A stretch of DNA of 64,000 nucleotides from Lysobacter enzymogenes. Its GTDB lineage: Bacteria; Pseudomonadota; Gammaproteobacteria; Xanthomonadales; Xanthomonadaceae. Location: positions 41,534-105,533 of the forward strand of contig NZ_FNOG01000007.1 in assembly GCF_900106525.1 (NCBI RefSeq). Direction: 5' to 3'. Made by a program: the position numbers and the translations under genes. The notes under the pieces are model-generated. The model did not search any database and was not told the origin of the DNA. It saw nothing but the letters and a program-made list of their open reading frames with translations. The number at the start of each line of letters is the position of its first letter. Position 1 is the first letter of the stretch. Positions 59,241 to 64,000 of this stretch are shown here, one piece after another.

Positions 59241-62200
59241 TCAAAACCTCGGTATGTGGGCGCATATTCTCGGACAAATCTTGCAGGCCTTGATCACGCT
59301 GAGCCTGTATCCGGCAATCATCATCCTGACGTCGTGCCCCTGCCGCTGCAGCGACATGATGCCGTTGTGCTGCGTAAAGAGGTCCTCCAAAAGCTGGAAG
59401 CAACCGTCGTCGTCATCGTCATCGTCGTAGTCGTCATCGTTCGCCGCGGGCTTGTTTGCAGCCGCGACGACGACCTTCGCCAGCCACCCTGGGGTGGAAA
59501 ACCACTCGAACATCGGTGTGATGACGTCGGGTAGCCGGCAAGCCGCTGAGCTGCCCGGCAGGGTCGCATCGTAAATGGGATCGCCGGTTGCTTGCCCTTG
59601 GACGGCTGAAGACATGGGGCCGACCGGTGGGCGGCTCAACGCCCAGGTCGCCCCTGACGCGGCCAACGCGCCACCCGGCGGGGGCGGCGGAGGCGGCGGC
59701 TGAAGGCCCAGGGGATCTGTGCCCGACAAAGGGCTTCCGCCCACGTACACGTAAGTGCTGATGCCCCCATCCAAGCCGATCGGGTCGCTTTGCGCATACC
59801 GTCCCGTCCCCGGCTCGTAGTCGCGGAAGTAGTTGTAGTTCAACCCGCTGGCGGCGTCGAACCGCTGGCCCGGGAACCGCATGTCGAACACGAAGGGCAC
59901 GGCGTCCAGGTCGGGATCCTGGTTCGGGGTGCTGTTGCCGAAGACCTCGCTGGCCAGATCCCATGTCCAAACGGCCACGTTGCGCACCGGGTCGATCACC
60001 GACCGAGGCGTGCCCAGGTGGTCGGGCTGCACGTAATGCAAACGCCCGACCGACGCGGCCGGACCGACCTGCACACCCACGGGCTGGTCCACGAGCCAAA
60101 TGGCTTGCTGGATGGCTGCGCCCGTGGCGCCGTAGTCGCCCAGCCACTGGCCGGCTTCGTCATATACCGTGTAGGTGTTCGTGCTGCCAACGTAGCGCCG
60201 CACCCGCTCGCCCGCGCCGTTGTAGGCGTAGTTCATGGTCGGCACGCCGGCTTGTTTCACCTGCGTGAGCCGCCCATGGGCGCCGTAGACGAACTCTTTG
60301 GTCACCCCGTCGATCGACGTCGTGTTGCCGGCCGCGTCGTAGCCGCGGGCGACGCCGCCGACGGCGGCGAGGCGATGGCTGCCGGCCGGGTAGCCGTAGG
60401 TCTGGGCTCCGCCGTTGTTGGTGAACAGCGTGCGGTTGCCGGTGGCGTCGTAGTCGTAAGCCTCCAGGACCGTGCTGGTGTCGCCGTCGCGGAACTTGGT
60501 GAGCCGGCTAAGCGAGTCGTAATCGAACTTGAGCTTGGCCGGTAGGGCAAAGGCCGCGTTGTGCAGGGCCGCCACCTGCAGCAATTCGTTGCGGGCGAAG
60601 CCGAGATCGAGGCCACCCACGGCGTTATCGCGCAGGGACTGAACGGCGTAGTTCAGGTCGTAGGTGCGGGCGAGCACCCGACCGTTCCCGTAAGTCCAGC
60701 CGGTCGCGGGGCCGAACGGGTTGTAGCCGCTGACCGTAAGCAACAGTTCGCGCGTGCCGCCCGGGGGCGTTACTCCGACGCTGGCGACACGGCCACGGGT
60801 GTCGCGGGTGTAATCCACCACCGAACCGTCGGGATAGGTGAGCGCGGTGAGTTGACCGGCCACGTTGTAGGCGTAGCGCACGGTCAGGCTGACCCCGTTG
60901 GTGGTCTGCACCTTGCGCGCGAGCTGGCCGAATCGGTCGTAGCAATACGCCGTGCTACCGCTGCTGTCGGTCATGGTCGACCGGCGGCCCTGGCCGAACT
61001 GCTCCCCGCTCGTGCACACGGTGGGTACGGCGTCGTAGGTGAAGGACACGTTCAACGCGCTGTCGGGGTAGGTGACCGCGGTCACCCGGTTCAAGACGTC
61101 GTAGCTGCGCGTGCCGGTGACGTTGCGCGCATCGGTGGCCGTCTTGAGGTTGCCGGCCGCGTCGAACGTGTAGGTCGCGTTGCCGGTGTCCGGGCTGGTC
61201 ACCTGCTTGCGCTCGCCGAAAGCGTTGTAGACGTAGCTCGTGTTCAGACGCTTGGGGTCGGTCACCTGCGTGACTTGGTCGAACACGTTGTAGGTGTAGT
61301 CCGTTTGGGCAGCGATGCCTCCGACATCTTCCAGCGTTTGGCTCAAGCGGTTGAGCGGATCGTAAGCCTGGGTGATCTGCCGCGACAGCGCGTTGGTGAC
61401 GCTCGCCACGTTGTTCTCGGCGTCGTAGCCGTAGGTCGTGGCGTGCCCGCCGGCGTTCTTGTCAGCCTGCAGCTGCCCCAGGGTGTTATAGACGCGCGAC
61501 AGCGTCTGCTTGAGGGCACCTCCCGGAGCCTTGGTGTCCTCTTGCTTGCGGTTGCCTGCGTTGTCGAGCGTGTAATGGACCGTGTCGCCGCCATTGTCGG
61601 TCACGTCAGTCAAACGTTGGGCGGCGTCGTAGGTGTAGGTGCTGAACGAACCGTCCGGTAGCGTCACCTTCTTGACCAGGCCGGTGGGCCAGTAATCGAA
61701 CAGCGTCACCCGGTCGTCGGTTTCGGTGGCGTTGTTCGGGCCGCGCACCTTGGTGGACAACACCCAGCCACGAAGGTGGTAACTGGTGTCGGTGGCGACG
61801 CCGTTGAGGTCGAGCCTCGACAAGGGCCGACCCAAGGCGTCGTAGCCGAGAGTCTCCACGGAGCGTCCCAGCGCGTCGGTGACCTTCCACAGGTCGCCCT
61901 TGCGATGGAGGCAGACAGTGGGGTTGGTGGCGCAGTTGGCGTCGTCGGTGCCGTAGTAACTGAAGGTCACCAAATCGTTCACGTCCGACCGCGGGCCGTC
62001 GATGCTCTTGAGCAGGCCGAGGGTGGGGCACGTGCTGTTGGCAGCTGAGACGTCCGCGGCCTCGCAGTAAGCGTAGGTCGTTGTGCGCGTTTCCGCGGTC
62101 GCCGTGTCCTTGACCGACACCGTGATCGGCTGGAAGCGCGCGTTACGGGTAACGCGCGTTTCGCGGTTACCCAACTTGCCGAAGATGAGGCGGTTGCTGG

Positions 62201-63965
62201 CGACGTCGCGTCGTTCCAGGGTGACCCGTTCTTGGGGCGTGCCCAGCGCTTCTTGCGTGGTGTGGGTGCGGGCCAACTGGCCGGTGACCGGGTCGTTAGC
62301 CTCGGCGTAACTGTGCTGGGTCTTGTTGCCGCGACGGTCCTCGACCAGGTTGAGTCGGCGACGGAAGTCGGTGGCTTCGTCGTTGTAGCTGTGCTTCACC
62401 GTGCCGCGGATGTCGTTGACGTCGCCGACCTTGCGGGGCGGGCCGTTCGTGACGGCGGTGGTCAAGCCGTAGGTTGTGGGGTGCCCCAACGCGTCGGTGA
62501 CGGTGGCGCCGCCGGCCGCGGTGTACGACAACGTCACGCCTTCGGCGCCACCGGCGTGCTGGCTGGAGATAACGCGGCCCTTCGTGTCGTAGGCGAACGT
62601 GCTGAAGCGCACGTTGTCTTCCGCGGTGATGCCGGTGAGGTGCACGGGGTAGCGCGTGTCCTCGTAGTGGTAGACCCGTGTGCCGCTGTTCGGGTAGGTG
62701 GCCGACGCGACTTGACCCTTGGGGCCGTAGCCGTAAGTAACCAGCGCGACGCCGGCGGAGGTCAACGAGGCGATGGTCGCGTCGCTGCCGGTGCCGTTGT
62801 AAGCCACCTTGAGCGAGCGCCCGGTCGAGTGGGTGATGGTGTCCAGTCGGCCGGCGCTGTCGTAGGCGTAGGTCAGGCCGGTGCCGTCTTCGGCTTGTTG
62901 ACCGACCATCCGGCCTTCGGAGTCGAAGGTCACGACACCGGACGCGCGGTAGAGCACCCATTGCGCTCCACTCTGGATCAACCGCTCACCGCTGTCGTCG
63001 GTGGCCCAGTAAGCGGCGCCGTCCTGGCGGAAGCGGACCTGATAGCCGCTACCATCGATCAAGGCCACGGTGCCGCCGGTGAGGGTCAACCGCATGCTGT
63101 GGGAGTGGGTCCAGCCAGACCCGAAACCGCCGGAGGCGCTGGCGACGCCCGAATGGTAGTAGCGCGAGAACGTCAGCCAGCCGAGGGCGAGATCCGTCTC
63201 GGTTTCATACTTCTCACCGGTTTTAACGTTGCACGGGTTGCCCACGGTGGACGACACACCCTTGTCGCATTCCGAGCCCTTACCCGTGATTTTCGCGATG
63301 AAGTCGGTGTTGACGCAGGCGTTGTGTTCGTCCTTCCACTCGGTGCCTTGGAGCGGGCACTGTATTCGGCGCGACCGGAGGATGGAGAGATCTACGTAGT
63401 CGCTGCTGACGCAAGGATCTTCTTCTGTGTTGGAGCCACTCAAAACCGTGGAGTGGAAATCCTTGCGTTCGAAGCGGCCTTCGTAGCCGGGGATATGCAC
63501 CTGCCAACCAGAAGCCGGCGTCAGCGTTGCGCCTCCCGGGCACTCGGGGTTCGTGGTCTGCAGCTCCGCGAGCATCAGATCGTAAGAGGCTTGTTCGGTG
63601 AGCTGGGTTTGGGAGGTGTCGCCATTGGGGTAGTAGGACCAGTTGGGATCGGCCGGCTGTTCTTTGCCCATCCAATACGACAACGTGATGTTGCCGTTGG
63701 TGTCGATTTGGCGGTCCTTGACCTTGGTGACTTGCTCCCATATCCCTGGAAAAGGCTGGTTGTGAGCGTTGACGGCGCTCAGCGCTTCTTGCTGGGTGTT
63801 GTAGGGGGTGTTCAAGCCGGTGGGCTCGAGCACTTTCCACGCGTTGCCGCTTTCCTCTTGCGCCATCGCGTTGGTGGAGAGCGCCACGCCAACGGCCAGC
63901 GTTAGGCTGGCTAAGCGAATTGTTCTGGCGCGGTGAGTGGGTGAAGCTCCATTTCTACTCGACAT
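59241..63965 (-). CDS. Exported RHS/YD-repeat protein
   Basis: A 1574-residue protein. A Sec signal peptide occupies residues 1-35 or so (basic start, SLTLAVGVALSTNAMAQ). Next come about 190 residues with several cysteines, a DUF6531-like module (NVKTGEKYETETDLALGWL, then FSRYYHSG, GSGWTHSH) and some 30 YD repeats (YDSAGRLDTITHS, YDAENNVASVTN). The RHS core ends with RYAQSDPIGLDGG and DPLGL near 1415. The variable C-terminus (about 155 residues) has a Pro8 run, an Asp-rich stretch (DDDYDDDDDDD) and CKICPRICAHI; its activity is unknown. The ATG at 63965 has AAGGAG 7 nt upstream and heads the signal peptide; an ATG at 63989 would add eight residues. No VgrG or PAAR gene is nearby. Confidence 0.88.
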   Translation of the reverse strand: MSSRNGASPTHRARTIRLASLTLAVGVALSTNAMAQEESGNAWKVLEPTGLNTPYNTQQEALSAVNAHNQPFPGIWEQVTKVKDRQIDTNGNITLSYWMGKEQPADPNWSYYPNGDTSQTQLTEQASYDLMLAELQTTNPECPGGATLTPASGWQVHIPGYEGRFERKDFHSTVLSGSNTEEDPCVSSDYVDLSILRSRRIQCPLQGTEWKDEHNACVNTDFIAKITGKGSECDKGVSSTVGNPCNVKTGEKYETETDLALGWLTFSRYYHSGVASASGGFGSGWTHSHSMRLTLTGGTVALIDGSGYQVRFRQDGAAYWATDDSGERLIQSGAQWVLYRASGVVTFDSEGRMVGQQAEDGTGLTYAYDSAGRLDTITHSTGRSLKVAYNGTGSDATIASLTSAGVALVTYGYGPKGQVASATYPNSGTRVYHYEDTRYPVHLTGITAEDNVRFSTFAYDTKGRVISSQHAGGAEGVTLSYTAAGGATVTDALGHPTTYGLTTAVTNGPPRKVGDVNDIRGTVKHSYNDEATDFRRRLNLVEDRRGNKTQHSYAEANDPVTGQLARTHTTQEALGTPQERVTLERRDVASNRLIFGKLGNRETRVTRNARFQPITVSVKDTATAETRTTTYAYCEAADVSAANSTCPTLGLLKSIDGPRSDVNDLVTFSYYGTDDANCATNPTVCLHRKGDLWKVTDALGRSVETLGYDALGRPLSRLDLNGVATDTSYHLRGWVLSTKVRGPNNATETDDRVTLFDYWPTGLVKKVTLPDGSFSTYTYDAAQRLTDVTDNGGDTVHYTLDNAGNRKQEDTKAPGGALKQTLSRVYNTLGQLQADKNAGGHATTYGYDAENNVASVTNALSRQITQAYDPLNRLSQTLEDVGGIAAQTDYTYNVFDQVTQVTDPKRLNTSYVYNAFGERKQVTSPDTGNATYTFDAAGNLKTATDARNVTGTRSYDVLNRVTAVTYPDSALNVSFTYDAVPTVCTSGEQFGQGRRSTMTDSSGSTAYCYDRFGQLARKVQTTNGVSLTVRYAYNVAGQLTALTYPDGSVVDYTRDTRGRVASVGVTPPGGTRELLLTVSGYNPFGPATGWTYGNGRVLARTYDLNYAVQSLRDNAVGGLDLGFARNELLQVAALHNAAFALPAKLKFDYDSLSRLTKFRDGDTSTVLEAYDYDATGNRTLFTNNGGAQTYGYPAGSHRLAAVGGVARGYDAAGNTTSIDGVTKEFVYGAHGRLTQVKQAGVPTMNYAYNGAGERVRRYVGSTNTYTVYDEAGQWLGDYGATGAAIQQAIWLVDQPVGVQVGPAASVGRLHYVQPDHLGTPRSVIDPVRNVAVWTWDLASEVFGNSTPNQDPDLDAVPFVFDMRFPGQRFDAASGLNYNYFRDYEPGTGRYAQSDPIGLDGGISTYVYVGGSPLSGTDPLGLQPPPPPPPPGGALAASGATWALSRPPVGPMSSAVQGQATGDPIYDATLPGSSAACRLPDVITPMFEWFSTPGWLAKVVVAAANKPAANDDDYDDDDDDDGCFQLLEDLFTQHNGIMSLQRQGHDVRMMIAGYRLSVIKACKICPRICAHIPRF

Positions 63966-64000
63966 CACAGTCTCCTTGTGAGAGGGCAATCAGGTGCCCA

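Noticed and set aside
62232-63905. 557-codon plus-strand frame opposite the RHS gene
   Set aside because: Antisense of YD repeats; Gly/Val/Arg-rich mirror with no features.

Overview
The window is very GC-rich chromosomal DNA from a gammaproteobacterium of the Xanthomonadaceae, most likely Lysobacter. The supports are the rho - trxA - rhlB order, ftsEX, a two-receiver response regulator overlapping ung, abundant TonB-dependent receptors and two-component systems, and dispersed palindromic REP-like elements carrying GTAGGAGCGGCGC or GGGCCTGAAGGCCC cores. The assignment rests on gene content and style only; no database comparison was possible.

Region 1 (1-10 kb) is core genome: a GFA-fold enzyme, rho (with a long Asn/Gln/Gly/Arg-rich N-terminal insert), thioredoxin, the DEAD-box helicase rhlB, a small secreted protein, ftsEX, a double-receiver regulator and ung. 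Region 2 (10-15.7 kb) holds a ribbon-helix-helix regulator, two LysR regulators each divergent from a small redox or tautomerase enzyme, and an EcsC-family protein. Region 3 (15.8-20.7 kb) is an envelope-modification locus. An OmpR-type regulator/kinase pair is divergent from a PAP2 phosphatase and an EptA-type phosphoethanolamine transferase, the kind of layout that governs lipid A modification and resistance to cationic peptides.

Region 4 (20.8-29.8 kb) carries a patatin-like phospholipase, then a glycosyltransferase immediately downstream of a one-module non-ribosomal peptide synthetase (C-A-PCP-TE). The synthetase reading frame is broken by what looks like an 8-nt loss inside the adenylation core. 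Upstream lie two tandem CRP/Clp-like sites and a TetR gene with a Fur-like box at its start. Region 5 (29.9-37.5 kb) has an RstAB-like two-component system, small membrane and START-fold/ArsR genes, a metallo-beta-lactamase/cupin pair, a glutathione transferase whose 3' end is duplicated as a remnant, and a MocR/PdxR-type regulator. Region 6 (37.7-45.4 kb) has two TonB-dependent receptors and a second regulator/kinase pair clearly paralogous to that of region 3. This second pair shares a Fur-box-containing promoter region with a catecholate-siderophore-type receptor.

Region 7 (about 45.9-58.9 kb) is an accessory island with visibly lower GC and different codon use. It contains a SEC-C protein, a zinc-ribbon membrane protein, an OLD-family ATPase/Toprim nuclease, a 1540-residue NACHT-like NTPase with a C-terminal PD-(D/E)XK-like segment and a histone-H1-like Lys/Ala tail, a 1092-residue protein with an N-terminal nuclease-like domain and helical repeats, and a PIN-like protein. 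This is the best candidate for an undescribed (probably anti-phage) system. Region 8 (58.9-64 kb) is an exported RHS/YD-repeat protein followed three bases later by a small gene, possibly its immunity partner. No tRNA, rRNA, CRISPR array, integrase or transposase was recognised.
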